Under the pieces are notes generated by a model that did not search any database, was not told where the DNA came from, and saw only the letters and a program-made list of their open reading frames with translations. A DNA stretch of 5,550 bases, taken from assembly GCA_009926525.1 (NCBI GenBank), contig RFOR01000047.1:1-5550 (forward strand). The letters run 5' to 3'. Made by a program: the position numbers and the translations under genes. This document shows positions 1-5,502 of this stretch, in pieces. How positions within the stretch are numbered: position 1 is the first letter of the stretch; each line of letters starts with the position of its first letter. Source of the DNA: Methylophilaceae bacterium. Its GTDB lineage: Bacteria > Pseudomonadota > Gammaproteobacteria > Burkholderiales > Methylophilaceae.

Positions 1-350
1 ACCTTGTCACCCATCAAGCGAATGGTTTCGGCGCGCGGACCAATAAATACAAATCCACTCTCTTCAACACGTTCGGCGAAGTCAGCGTTTTCAGAAAGGA
101 AGCCATAGCCTGGGTGAATCGCTTCAGCGTCTGTGACTTCGGCTGCGCTAATTACCGCGGGAATGTTCAAGTAACTTTGACTAGATGGGGCAGGCCCGAT
201 ACAAACGGATTCGTCCGCTAATTTAACGTACTTAGCCTCTTTGTCAGCTTCTGAGTGAACAGCCACAGTTTTAATGCCCAATTCGCGACAAGCGCGTTGG
301 ATACGCAGTGCAATTTCACCACGATTGGCGATGAGGATTTTATCAAACAT
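1..350 (-). CDS. accC: Biotin carboxylase subunit of acetyl-CoA carboxylase, N-terminal part (runs off window)
   Basis: AccC carboxylates biotin on AccB using ATP and bicarbonate, the first half-reaction of cytosolic acetyl-CoA carboxylase in fatty acid synthesis. Only 116 complete codons are present; the gene continues beyond base 1. The visible part is the biotin carboxylase N-terminal domain: [17 protein letters not shown] at residues 1-17, [13 protein letters not shown] at 79-91, FIGP at 102-105, and RLMGDK ending at Lys116, which aligns with the ATP-contacting Lys116 of the E. coli enzyme. Alignment to E. coli AccC is gap-free as far as I recall that sequence. The ATG at 350 is preceded by AGAGG (357-361, 6-nt spacing) placed immediately after the accB stop, so the two genes are 11 nt apart and probably translationally coupled. 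Nothing is unusual. Identity is near certain; only the C-terminal ATP-grasp core is unseen. Confidence 0.97.
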   Translation of the reverse strand, partial: MFDKILIANRGEIALRIQRACRELGIKTVAVHSEADKEAKYVKLADESVCIGPAPSSQSYLNIPAVISAAEVTDAEAIHPGYGFLSENADFAERVEESGFVFIGPRAETIRLMGDK

Positions 351-361
351 GTAAAGCCTCT

Positions 362-820
362 TTAGCCGATGATAAATAAAGGTTCGCCGTATTCGACGGG
401 TTGGCCGTTCTCAACCAGGATGGCTTTAATGACACCAGCGTGGTCAGACTCGATCTCATTTAAAAGCTTCATTGCTTCGATAATACATAATGTATCGCCA
501 ATACCCACGGTAGAGCCTATATCAACAAAAGATTTTGATTCTGGTGACGGTGAGCGATAGAAAGTACCCACCATAGGAGACTTAACAACATGACCCTCGA
601 TTTCGGGAGTCACTGGCGCCGCATCAGCAGCCACTGAAGCAGGGGCAGCTTGCGCTGGCTGTGCTTGTTGAAAGTAAGGTTGGGCATATTGCACCATGCC
701 TTGTGTCTGAGGAAGATTACGGCTAATGCGAACTTTTTCTTCACCTTCTGTGAGTTCGAGTTCTGAAATGCCAGATTCTTCGACTAAATCAATCAGTTTT
801 TTAAGTTTACGTAGATCCAT
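362..820 (-). CDS. accB: Biotin carboxyl carrier protein of acetyl-CoA carboxylase
   Basis: AccB carries the biotin that shuttles carboxyl groups between AccC and the carboxyltransferase AccA/AccD. The 152-residue length is normal. Residues 1-34 form the conserved N-terminal segment ([20 protein letters not shown]...KVRISRN). Residues about 36-75 are a flexible Gln/Ala/Pro linker ([20 protein letters not shown]). The biotinyl domain follows from about 76, with the protruding thumb [15 protein letters not shown] at 81-95 and the biotinylation site EAMKLLNE, in which Lys118 is the attachment lysine. The ATG start is supported by AGGTG at 826-830, 5 nt upstream, and by the family's N-terminus. 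It lies 62 nt downstream of the aroQ stop and 11 nt before accC. A short hairpin stands in its leader (845-862). No frameshift or missing residue is seen. Confidence 0.98.
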   Translation of the reverse strand: MDLRKLKKLIDLVEESGISELELTEGEEKVRISRNLPQTQGMVQYAQPYFQQAQPAQAAPASVAADAAPVTPEIEGHVVKSPMVGTFYRSPSPESKSFVDIGSTVGIGDTLCIIEAMKLLNEIESDHAGVIKAILVENGQPVEYGEPLFIIG

Positions 821-844
821 CTCTTCACCTCTTATTACAGTTAT

Positions 845-862
845 GCACGCTTAATAGCGTGC
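845..862 (-). promoter_or_regulatory. Perfect 6-bp hairpin in the aroQ-accB gap
   Basis: GCACGC (845-850), a 6-base loop TTAATA and GCGTGC (857-862) form a perfect GC-rich stem in the 62-nt gap between the aroQ stop and the accB start. On the minus (coding) strand no T tract follows, so it is not a classical terminator of aroQ transcription; it would sit about 12 nt upstream of the AAGAGGTG ribosome-binding stretch of accB. On the plus strand it is followed by GTTTATTTT and resembles a weak intrinsic terminator, although no plus-strand gene ends here. Possible roles are mRNA processing or stability, or blocking antisense transcription. Function is inference. Confidence 0.4.
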
Positions 863-882
863 GTTTATTTTAACGCCGACGT

Positions 883-1338
883 TTAGTCAGATATTGTTTG
901 AATTGCGTAATCTAAAGCCAGTAAATAACCCTGTGCACCCAAGCCACTAATGACGCCCACTGCGATATCTGAGAAGTAGGAGTGGTGACGGAAGGTTTCG
1001 CGTGCATAAATATTCGATAAGTGGACTTCAACGAAAGGGACTTTAATCGCTGAAAGCGCATCGCGAAGCGCGACGGATGTATGGGTAAAAGCAGCGGGAT
1101 TAATGATAATAAAATCCACTTTTTTATCTGCTAATGCATGGAGTGTTTGAATGAGTTCAACTTCAGAATTGCTTTGGAATGAAACTAAAGAAACCTTAGC
1201 CTCTTTAGCACGCTTCGCTAACAAAGCATCAATATCAGCGAGTGTATTGTTACCGTAATGATCCGGCTCACGCAAACCCAAAAGGTTTAGGTTCGGCCCA
1301 TGTAAAACAAGTACGGATTTTGAAGTGTTTTCAGCCAT
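883..1338 (-). CDS. aroQ: 3-dehydroquinate dehydratase, type II
   Basis: AroQ converts 3-dehydroquinate to 3-dehydroshikimate in the shikimate pathway; type II enzymes are small flavodoxin-like cytosolic proteins that assemble as dodecamers. From the ATG at 1338 the protein has 151 residues, the usual length. Motifs in order: HGPNLNLLG (13-21); the lid with catalytic Arg23 and Tyr28 in REPDHYG; Asn80 in NPAAFTH; His86; the EVHLSN block with Glu104 and His106; Arg117 in FRHHS. These match the Mycobacterium tuberculosis active-site residues with a constant offset of 4-5. The frame is open back to a TTG at 1383, which would add 15 residues ([15 protein letters not shown]), but that codon has no ribosome binding site and the extension resembles no family N-terminus. 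The ATG at 1338 has only GGAA about 12 nt upstream, held in a hairpin (1351-1376). Confidence 0.96.
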   Translation of the reverse strand: MAENTSKSVLVLHGPNLNLLGLREPDHYGNNTLADIDALLAKRAKEAKVSLVSFQSNSEVELIQTLHALADKKVDFIIINPAAFTHTSVALRDALSAIKVPFVEVHLSNIYARETFRHHSYFSDIAVGVISGLGAQGYLLALDYAIQTISD

Positions 1339-1350
1339 ATTTTCGTTGAT

Positions 1351-1376
1351 TTCCAAAAGAAAAAGCAATTTTGGAA
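1351..1376 (-). promoter_or_regulatory. 8-bp inverted repeat in the aroQ leader, covering its Shine-Dalgarno-like GGAA
   Basis: TTCCAAAA (1351-1358) and TTTTGGAA (1369-1376) are perfect inverted repeats around a 10-base loop. In the minus-strand transcript the 3' arm UUUUGGAA contains the only purine-rich stretch (GGAA, 1351-1354) that could serve as ribosome binding site for the aroQ ATG at 1338. When folded, that GGAA would be paired. This could lower or modulate aroQ translation. The stem is AU-rich with two G-C pairs, so stability is modest. The structure is visible directly; a regulatory role is inference. Confidence 0.4.
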
Positions 1377-1396
1377 CATTCAAGTTTGTCGTAAAT

Positions 1397-1410
1397 TAGA
1401 AGATATTCTA
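1397..1410. repeat. Inverted repeat TAGAA-GATA-TTCTA at the candidate aroQ -10 box
   Basis: A 5-bp perfect inverted repeat with a 4-base centre lies in the gap between tlpA and aroQ. It overlaps the candidate -10 hexamer TAGAAT (minus strand, 1405-1410), which is where a repressor half-site pair could act. It is short and AT-rich, so chance is a fair explanation. Confidence 0.25.
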
Positions 1411-1432
1411 CAGCAATTTGACGAAATTTGAA
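1405..1432 (-). promoter_or_regulatory. Candidate sigma-70 promoter for aroQ-accB-accC
   Basis: On the minus strand, TTCAAA (1427-1432, 4 of 6 matches to TTGACA) and TAGAAT (1405-1410, 5 of 6 matches to TATAAT) are separated by 16 bases, in the 107-nt gap between the tlpA stop and the aroQ ATG. The surrounding DNA is very AT-rich with A/T tracts repeated every 10 bases just upstream. This is the only gap on the minus strand long enough to hold a full promoter plus leader, which supports an independent transcription start for aroQ. AT-rich DNA yields such matches by chance, so confidence is limited. Confidence 0.35.
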
Positions 1433-1439
1433 GAAATTA
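1415..1439. repeat. 10-bp direct repeat AATTTGAMGA, two and a half units, phased A/T tracts
   Basis: AATTTGACGA (1415-1424) and AATTTGAAGA (1425-1434) differ at one base and are followed by a partial third unit AATTA (1435-1439). The AATT tracts recur every 10 bases, close to one helical turn, a pattern associated with intrinsic DNA bending. The repeat begins between the candidate aroQ -10 and -35 boxes and extends upstream to the tlpA end. Confidence 0.5.
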
Positions 1440-1445
1440 ACTGTT

Positions 1446-2018
1446 TTATTGTTTTTCGTTGATGGCTGAAACTTGGAGTAGCGGGGTGACGGTTTTTTCA
1501 AGAAGTTGTTGATTTACGCGCCCGAAAAAGGTCTTAACGATGGCGCCTTTTTGATCAACAATGACAGTATAAGGCAATATGCCTCGATTGTTACCTAAAG
1601 TTTCTGCAAGCTTCATTGCCTGCATATCACCCGCCAAAATTGGGTAGCGCACGGGCGCTTTTTTGATGAATGTTTTTGTGGTGTCGAGATCGTCTGTAGA
1701 TAGCCCAATAATGATCAAATTTTTATTATTGTACTGTTCTTGCATCGTGGAGAGTTCCGGCATCTCTTCTCTGCACGGCGGACACCAGGTTGCCCAAAAA
1801 TTAAGCACAATAACCTTGCCACGCCATTGTTTTAGGGCTTGCTGTTGACCGTTCATGTCCGTGAAGCTCGCATCCATGAGCACGTTTTGATTAATACTCG
1901 CTGAGGGTGCGACATTGCTTGCCTCTGTATCACTGGTTTCGGGGGTTTTGTGGAATAGGAACCAGCCCGATATGACGGATAAAGCAAGAACGATTAGCAG
2001 GCGACCATAGGATTGCAT
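1446..2018 (-). CDS. Membrane-anchored TlpA/ResA-family thiol-disulfide oxidoreductase
   Basis: This is a periplasmic thioredoxin-like protein that most probably reduces disulfides in exported proteins, for example during cytochrome c or metal-site maturation; the exact client is unknown. Residues 5-22 form one hydrophobic signal anchor, with no lipobox cysteine. A Ser/Thr/Ala-rich spacer (about 24-45) leads to the thioredoxin fold, with the active site WATWCPPC (Cys79 and Cys82), the following REEMPEL helix typical of TlpA, and the cis-proline Pro149 in GILPYTVIVD. At 190 residues the length is normal. It starts inside the end of dsbD (25-nt overlap) with a strong AGGAG at 2026-2030 and 7-nt spacing, so translation is coupled to dsbD, its likely electron donor. 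A CcmG (DsbE) role cannot be excluded, but the CPPC site and ILPYT loop are more TlpA-like. Confidence is high on family and moderate on pathway. Confidence 0.9.
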   Translation of the reverse strand: MQSYGRLLIVLALSVISGWFLFHKTPETSDTEASNVAPSASINQNVLMDASFTDMNGQQQALKQWRGKVIVLNFWATWCPPCREEMPELSTMQEQYNNKNLIIIGLSTDDLDTTKTFIKKAPVRYPILAGDMQAMKLAETLGNNRGILPYTVIVDQKGAIVKTFFGRVNQQLLEKTVTPLLQVSAINEKQ

Positions 2019-3838
2019 TCATCATCTCCTAGAGAGTTTAGTTGATTAAGCACTTTAATAAAGTCTTCAGGGGCTTGGTAGCCAATGACTTTAAGGGGAG
2101 CAATTTCATGACCGGATTTGTTATAGAAAACAATGCCTGGCGGGCCAAACAATTTGAATTTATTTAACAAGGCGACTTCTTCAGTTGAGTTTGCCGTGAC
2201 ATCTGCCTGTAAAAGTAAGGTATTTTCTAGCGCTTTTTTTACAGAAGGATCGCTAAAGGTAAACTCTTCTAGCTCTTTGCATGCCACACACCAGTCTGCA
2301 TAAAAATCGAGCATGACGATTTTTCCACGCGCATTGTTAAGCTGCGCTTCAAGTTCACTGATGCTATGAATGCGCTTGAAGTTTAACGAAGAGATTGATG
2401 GATTTTTAGTGATGCCGACAAGCCCGCTCAGTGGCTGCCATGGGGACTTTGCGCCAGAGGCTGCGCCAACAATTAAAGTGAGTCCAAGCGCTAAAAGAAT
2501 GATGCCAACGCCTTTTAATAATCTTGATGGGGCGTTTGAGTTCGCAGGCAAGGGATCTAAAGCATGCAGATAAATGGCTGGAATAATGAGCAGGGCAGCC
2601 CACAGGAGCATTTCTAGGCTTAAGGGGATCACTGGCGAAATCATGTAAATGGCGACACCAAGCATTAATACGCCAAAGAAGTTGCGAACAGTTGTCATCC
2701 AAATGCCCGCTTTTGGTAACACATGACCAGCAGAGGCACCAATCAGTAATAGCGGGACACCCATGCCGATAGACAGCGCAAAGAGTGCGATACCGCCCAG
2801 CAACACATCATGGGTTTGACTAATATAGATCAAGGCACCAGCCAGCGGCGCGGCAACACAAGGGCTGACAATTAATGCTGAGAGTGCACCCATGCTGAAC
2901 ACACCAATAAACTGACCACCTTTAATACCGTTAGCCACATTCACCATGCGATTTTCAATGCTGCTTGGTAGGCGTAGCTCATAAAAGCCAAACATTGAGA
3001 ATGCTAACAATACAAAAATAATGGCGGTTATCCCAAGTATCCATGGGCTTTGTAGTGCGCTACTGAGCAACTGACCTGAGAGTCCTGCTGCAACACCCGC
3101 TAAGCTGTAGCTGAGTGACATGCCAAAAACATAAGCCAAGGAAAGATTAAAGGAATGAAGTCGTGAAGTGGCGTGGTGGTGTACTTTTTTGTCACCAACG
3201 ATGATGCCCGATAAAATCGGAATCATCGGTAGCACACAAGGGGTAAGCGCTAACAGGAGACCAAAGCCAAAAAAGCCAATAATGATGAGCCACAATTTTC
3301 CACCCTTAAGTAGGGTCGTTGCCTGATCATCATTGTTCTTGGTAATTTCTGGACTGACAGCGTTGCTGGTGAGGGTAACGTCGATTGTTTTATGGATGGG
3401 TGAATAACATAAGCCCTTTTCGCTGCACCCTTGAAAGCTTGCTTGTAAGCTTACTTTTTTAAGACTGCTGGGAATGTTCTTTAGTGCAATCTTAGCTACA
3501 AAGCTTTGATGAAACACTTCCATTTCCCCGAAGTTTGGATCCATCTTAATTTCGCCCTTCGGTAAAACAATACTCTCTATCGTTGCATTTTTGCTTTCGA
3601 ATTTAATGCGATCGCGATATAGGTAATGACCAGGTGCGATAGTAAAGCTTGCTTGAATGGTGTTGTTGTCTTGGGGGCTTAGCGCCAATTTAAAAGCTTG
3701 GTCTGGTGTTAATACTTGATCTTCAATGTCGAACAAGTTGGTTTTGCTCGAAGACGAGCTGCTTTCGGCAGCAAGTGCTGGCAAGGCAGCACTGAAGCTG
3801 ATGAGTAGGAGTCCGATTAAAAATGCTGGGAGTTTCAA
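1994..3838 (-). CDS. dsbD: Thiol:disulfide interchange protein DsbD
   Basis: DsbD moves electrons from cytoplasmic thioredoxin across the inner membrane to periplasmic thiol proteins. The 614-residue product has all three modules. A signal peptide (about 1-23, ending ALPALA) precedes a six-serine run at 26-31. The periplasmic alpha domain has Cys138 and Cys144 in QGCSEKGLCY and a cap segment near GEMEVFH. Eight hydrophobic segments follow between about 181 and 460, with membrane cysteines Cys201 in LTPCVLPMIPI and Cys327 in VSPCVAAPLAG. The C-terminal gamma thioredoxin domain has Cys517 and Cys520 in DWCVACKELE. The start is a TTG: no ATG occurs in frame before residue 99, the signal peptide begins exactly here, and AGGA at 3847-3850 lies 8 nt upstream. 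It follows cutA by 13 nt and overlaps tlpA by 25 nt. The last seven residues (CNPMVAC) add two unusual cysteines. Confidence 0.97.
   Translation of the reverse strand: MKLPAFLIGLLLISFSAALPALAAESSSSSSKTNLFDIEDQVLTPDQAFKLALSPQDNNTIQASFTIAPGHYLYRDRIKFESKNATIESIVLPKGEIKMDPNFGEMEVFHQSFVAKIALKNIPSSLKKVSLQASFQGCSEKGLCYSPIHKTIDVTLTSNAVSPEITKNNDDQATTLLKGGKLWLIIIGFFGFGLLLALTPCVLPMIPILSGIIVGDKKVHHHATSRLHSFNLSLAYVFGMSLSYSLAGVAAGLSGQLLSSALQSPWILGITAIIFVLLAFSMFGFYELRLPSSIENRMVNVANGIKGGQFIGVFSMGALSALIVSPCVAAPLAGALIYISQTHDVLLGGIALFALSIGMGVPLLLIGASAGHVLPKAGIWMTTVRNFFGVLMLGVAIYMISPVIPLSLEMLLWAALLIIPAIYLHALDPLPANSNAPSRLLKGVGIILLALGLTLIVGAASGAKSPWQPLSGLVGITKNPSISSLNFKRIHSISELEAQLNNARGKIVMLDFYADWCVACKELEEFTFSDPSVKKALENTLLLQADVTANSTEEVALLNKFKLFGPPGIVFYNKSGHEIAPLKVIGYQAPEDFIKVLNQLNSLGDDECNPMVAC
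2026..2030 (-). promoter_or_regulatory. Shine-Dalgarno of the tlpA-like gene inside dsbD
   Basis: AGGAG on the minus strand, 7 nt before the ATG at 2018, lies within the last codons of dsbD (CTA GGA GAT GAT GAA). It fixes the tlpA start and indicates coupled translation of the two genes. Confidence 0.8.
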
Positions 3839-3851
3839 ATGAAGAATCCTA

Positions 3852-4193
3852 TTAAAGCGCTCGCTGATTAATTTCGGCTACCCACGCTAAATAAGCGGGT
3901 AAGCCACCATCAATAGAGACATAAATGATTTCGGGGAGTTCATATGGGTGATGCGCTAAAATAGTCGCTTCTAAGGCAGCATAATGATGGCGAGTCGTTT
4001 TAATCACCATCGGCACCTCATTCGTTTTTTCAATTTTACCCTGCCATTGATACGTTGACGTGCACGGTGAGAGTTGGTTAACGCAGGCAGCTAATTGCTT
4101 CGTGATTAAAATTTCTGCTAATTTTTCTGCACTATTTGTGTCGGGCAGGTTGGTTAGCACTAAAATAGCATCATTGCCTGATTCGCTTGGCAT
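3852..4193 (-). CDS. cutA: Divalent-ion tolerance protein CutA
   Basis: CutA is a small trimeric cytosolic protein linked to copper and divalent metal tolerance; its biochemical role is still unsettled. Counting from the upstream TTG frame, the motifs are TNLPD (20-24), LAACVNQL (40-47), STYQWQGKIE (52-61), EVPMVIKTT (65-73) and HHPYELPEII (87-96), which cover the whole family. I chose the ATG at 4193, giving 113 residues, the usual length. The frame also opens at a TTG at 4211 that would add MSELFK, but that codon has no ribosome binding site and would come within 23 bases of the fxsA start. The ATG has only a weak GAG about 9 nt upstream. cutA heads the dsbD-tlpA group, with a tandem TAATAG stop next to the dsbD ribosome binding site, and is divergent from fxsA. 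The identity is safe; the start is not. Confidence 0.93.
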   Translation of the reverse strand: MPSESGNDAILVLTNLPDTNSAEKLAEILITKQLAACVNQLSPCTSTYQWQGKIEKTNEVPMVIKTTRHHYAALEATILAHHPYELPEIIYVSIDGGLPAYLAWVAEINQRAL

Positions 4194-4222
4194 CTTAAAC
4201 AACTCGCTCAATGAGCAAATTT

Positions 4223-4227
4223 AGGGA
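4223..4227 (+). promoter_or_regulatory. Shine-Dalgarno deciding the fxsA start
   Basis: AGGGA sits 7 nt upstream of the ATG at 4235. The earlier in-frame ATG at 4211 has no such site and would place this sequence inside the coding region, so 4235 is the better start. Confidence 0.75.
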
Positions 4228-4234
4228 ATATTTC

Positions 4235-4627
4235 ATGCGTTTGTTCATGATGTTAATTTTACTCGCATTTCCGGTATTGGAGATATGGTTAATCATTGAT
4301 TTAACCACGCAATATGGCTGGTGGTTCATTGCTTACTTAGGCATCGTGACCTTCTTGGGTTGGCGCTTGATTCAAGAGGAGAAGCAGTTATTTGCTGGGC
4401 GTATGATGCAAACGTTGGCGCAAAGTGTGAGCCCTGGGAGTGCCTTGTTCGGCACGGTCAAAAATTTAATCGCTGGAATTTTGCTCGTGATCCCCGGCGT
4501 GATGACTGACGGGATTGCAGTCATTTTATTGATGATTCCCAGCACCCCCTCACCATCTAAAGCGGCTTTTAAGCAAGGCGCAGCTAACGATGAAGTGATT
4601 GAGGGCGAGTATACGCGCGAAGATTAA
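4235..4627 (+). CDS. fxsA: FxsA-family inner-membrane protein
   Basis: FxsA is a small inner-membrane protein; in E. coli its overproduction relieves exclusion of phage T7 by the F plasmid protein PifA, and its normal function is unknown. The 130-residue product begins MRLFMMLILLAFPVLEIWLI, the typical FxsA first membrane segment (about 3-22), followed by WWFIAYLGIVTFLGWRLI (about 29-46), a short amphipathic region with QEEKQLF and GRMM, and a third segment (about 76-102) containing the family signature IPGVMTDGIAVILL. A charged, acidic tail (NDEVIEGEYTRED) ends the protein and should be cytoplasmic. The frame extends eight codons upstream to an ATG at 4211, but the AGGGA at 4223-4227 and the family N-terminus favour 4235. 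It is divergent from cutA, about 40 nt apart, and 38 nt before the reductase, with which it is probably co-transcribed. I see no convincing promoter upstream of it. Confidence 0.93.
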   Translation: MRLFMMLILLAFPVLEIWLIIDLTTQYGWWFIAYLGIVTFLGWRLIQEEKQLFAGRMMQTLAQSVSPGSALFGTVKNLIAGILLVIPGVMTDGIAVILLMIPSTPSPSKAAFKQGAANDEVIEGEYTRED

Positions 4628-4654
4628 TTAGGCTATTTGTTTAGATGCAATAAT

Positions 4655-4658
4655 AGGA
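4655..4658 (+). promoter_or_regulatory. Shine-Dalgarno of the reductase gene
   Basis: AGGA with a 7-nt spacing to the ATG at 4666 supports that start; it lies in the 38-nt gap after fxsA. Confidence 0.65.
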
Positions 4659-4665
4659 TTTCAAA

Positions 4666-5502
4666 ATGTCTCATCAAGTCACCATTCAGCCAAGTGGTCA
4701 TGTTTATTCTGTGCCAGATCAAGAAACCTTCTTGGGCGCTGCGATCGATGCGGGTCTCAATATACCTTATGGGTGTCGCAACGGCGCTTGTGGCGCTTGC
4801 AAAGGCAAGGTGCTCTCCGGTGAGGTTGACTATGGCGACTATCAAGCGACGGCATTGAGTGATGCTGAAAAAGAAGCAGGGTTGGCATTGTTTTGTTGTG
4901 CAAAGCCTCTGACCGACGCCGTCATTGAGTGTCGTGAGGTTTTCGCCTTAAATGGCATTAAGCCGCGCATCATGCCTGCACGTGTGCAAATGATGGAAAA
5001 GCGCTCCCATGATGTGATGGCGCTATTTCTTAAGCTCCCCAGTAATGAGCGTATGCAGTTCTTAGCGGGTCAGTATATTGAGTTCATTTTGAAAGACGGC
5101 AAACGACGTGCTTTTTCTTTGGCCAATGCGCCACATAACGATGAGTTTTTGGAGTTGCACTTACGCCTTGTGCCTGGCGGCACATTTACTGAATATGTGT
5201 TTAAAGAAATGCAAGAAAAGGCGATTTTGCGTTTAGAGGGACCTTTTGGAAGCTTTTACCTTTTGGAAGCTTTTATCTTCGTGAAGACAGCGATAAGCCG
5301 ATTATTTTTGTTGCCGGCGGGACGGGTTTTGCCCCGATTAAAGGATTGCTTGAGCACATTTTTCATCAACACACAGCTCGCGAAATGGTGTTGTATTGGG
5401 GCGCTAAAACTTTGGAAGACCTCTATATGCCAGCTTTGCCGAAGGCTTGGGCAAGCATGTACCCTCACTTTAAATTTATTCCAGTATTGTCAGAGCCTTT
5501 AG
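4666..5502 (+). CDS. Frameshifted 2Fe-2S/FAD oxidoreductase (CDP-6-deoxy-glucoseen reductase-like), as read from its start codon
   Basis: The intact family are flavin reductases that pass electrons between NAD(P)H, FAD and a plant-type 2Fe-2S cluster; many are annotated as CDP-6-deoxy-delta-3,4-glucoseen reductase, often on weak grounds. Residues 1-95 are the ferredoxin domain, with cluster ligands Cys37, Cys42 and Cys45 in YGCRNGACGACKGK and a fourth at Cys77 or Cys78 in LFCCAKPLTD. Residues 103-199 are the FAD-binding barrel, with RRAFSLANAP (147-156), GGTFTEYVF (171-179) and EGPFGSFYL (191-199). After Leu199 an exact 17-bp duplication (5241-5275) shifts the frame; the remaining 79 residues are nonsense, ending at the stop at 5500-5502. 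The product would have the cluster and FAD half but lack the NAD-binding domain. The ATG is supported by AGGA at 4655-4658. Downstream of fxsA by 38 nt. Family assignment is firm; substrate is unknown. Confidence 0.85.
   Translation: MSHQVTIQPSGHVYSVPDQETFLGAAIDAGLNIPYGCRNGACGACKGKVLSGEVDYGDYQATALSDAEKEAGLALFCCAKPLTDAVIECREVFALNGIKPRIMPARVQMMEKRSHDVMALFLKLPSNERMQFLAGQYIEFILKDGKRRAFSLANAPHNDEFLELHLRLVPGGTFTEYVFKEMQEKAILRLEGPFGSFYLLEAFIFVKTAISRLFLLPAGRVLPRLKDCLSTFFINTQLAKWCCIGALKLWKTSICQLCRRLGQACTLTLNLFQYCQSL
5241..5275 (+). repeat. Exact 17-bp tandem duplication that shifts the reductase frame
   Basis: CCTTTTGGAAGCTTTTA occurs at 5242-5258 and again, without a mismatch, at 5259-5275; the base before each copy is also A, so the unit boundary can slide by one. 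Seventeen is not a multiple of three, so the second copy is read out of frame. Removing one copy gives EGPFGSFYLREDSDKPIIFV, exactly what the family needs at this junction between FAD and NAD domains. Confidence 0.97.

Noticed and set aside
872..883. AACG-CCGA-CGTT inverted repeat next to the aroQ stop
   Set aside because: Only four base pairs with no T tract on the coding strand; too short to call a terminator.
1418..1423. TTGACG on the plus strand as a -35 box
   Set aside because: No -10-like hexamer lies 16-19 bases downstream and no plus-strand gene follows for nearly 2.8 kb.
1446..2018. Assignment of the thioredoxin-like gene as CcmG/DsbE
   Set aside because: The CPPC active site, REEMPEL helix and GILPYT loop fit TlpA/ResA better, and no other cytochrome c maturation gene is in the window; kept only as an alternative.
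2406..2702. A 98-codon open frame on the minus strand inside dsbD
   Set aside because: It lies wholly within the DsbD membrane domain in another frame, has a composition unlike a real protein, and no ribosome binding site of note; it is a shadow frame.
3172..3180. Three consecutive histidines in DsbD (residues 220-222) as a metal site
   Set aside because: They sit in the short loop after the first membrane segment, which varies in sequence and is often charged in the family; nothing else points to metal binding.
4211..4234. Longer fxsA beginning at the ATG at 4211
   Set aside because: No ribosome binding site precedes it, the added MSKFREYF is not part of the family N-terminus, and a clear AGGGA serves the ATG at 4235.
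5259..5275. Programmed -1 frameshifting that would rejoin the two reductase halves
   Set aside because: A -1 shift would restore the frame, and a TTT codon at 5272-5274 is preceded by T, but there is no canonical X XXY YYZ slippery heptamer in the translated frame and no clear stimulatory structure. The exact duplication explains the break more simply.
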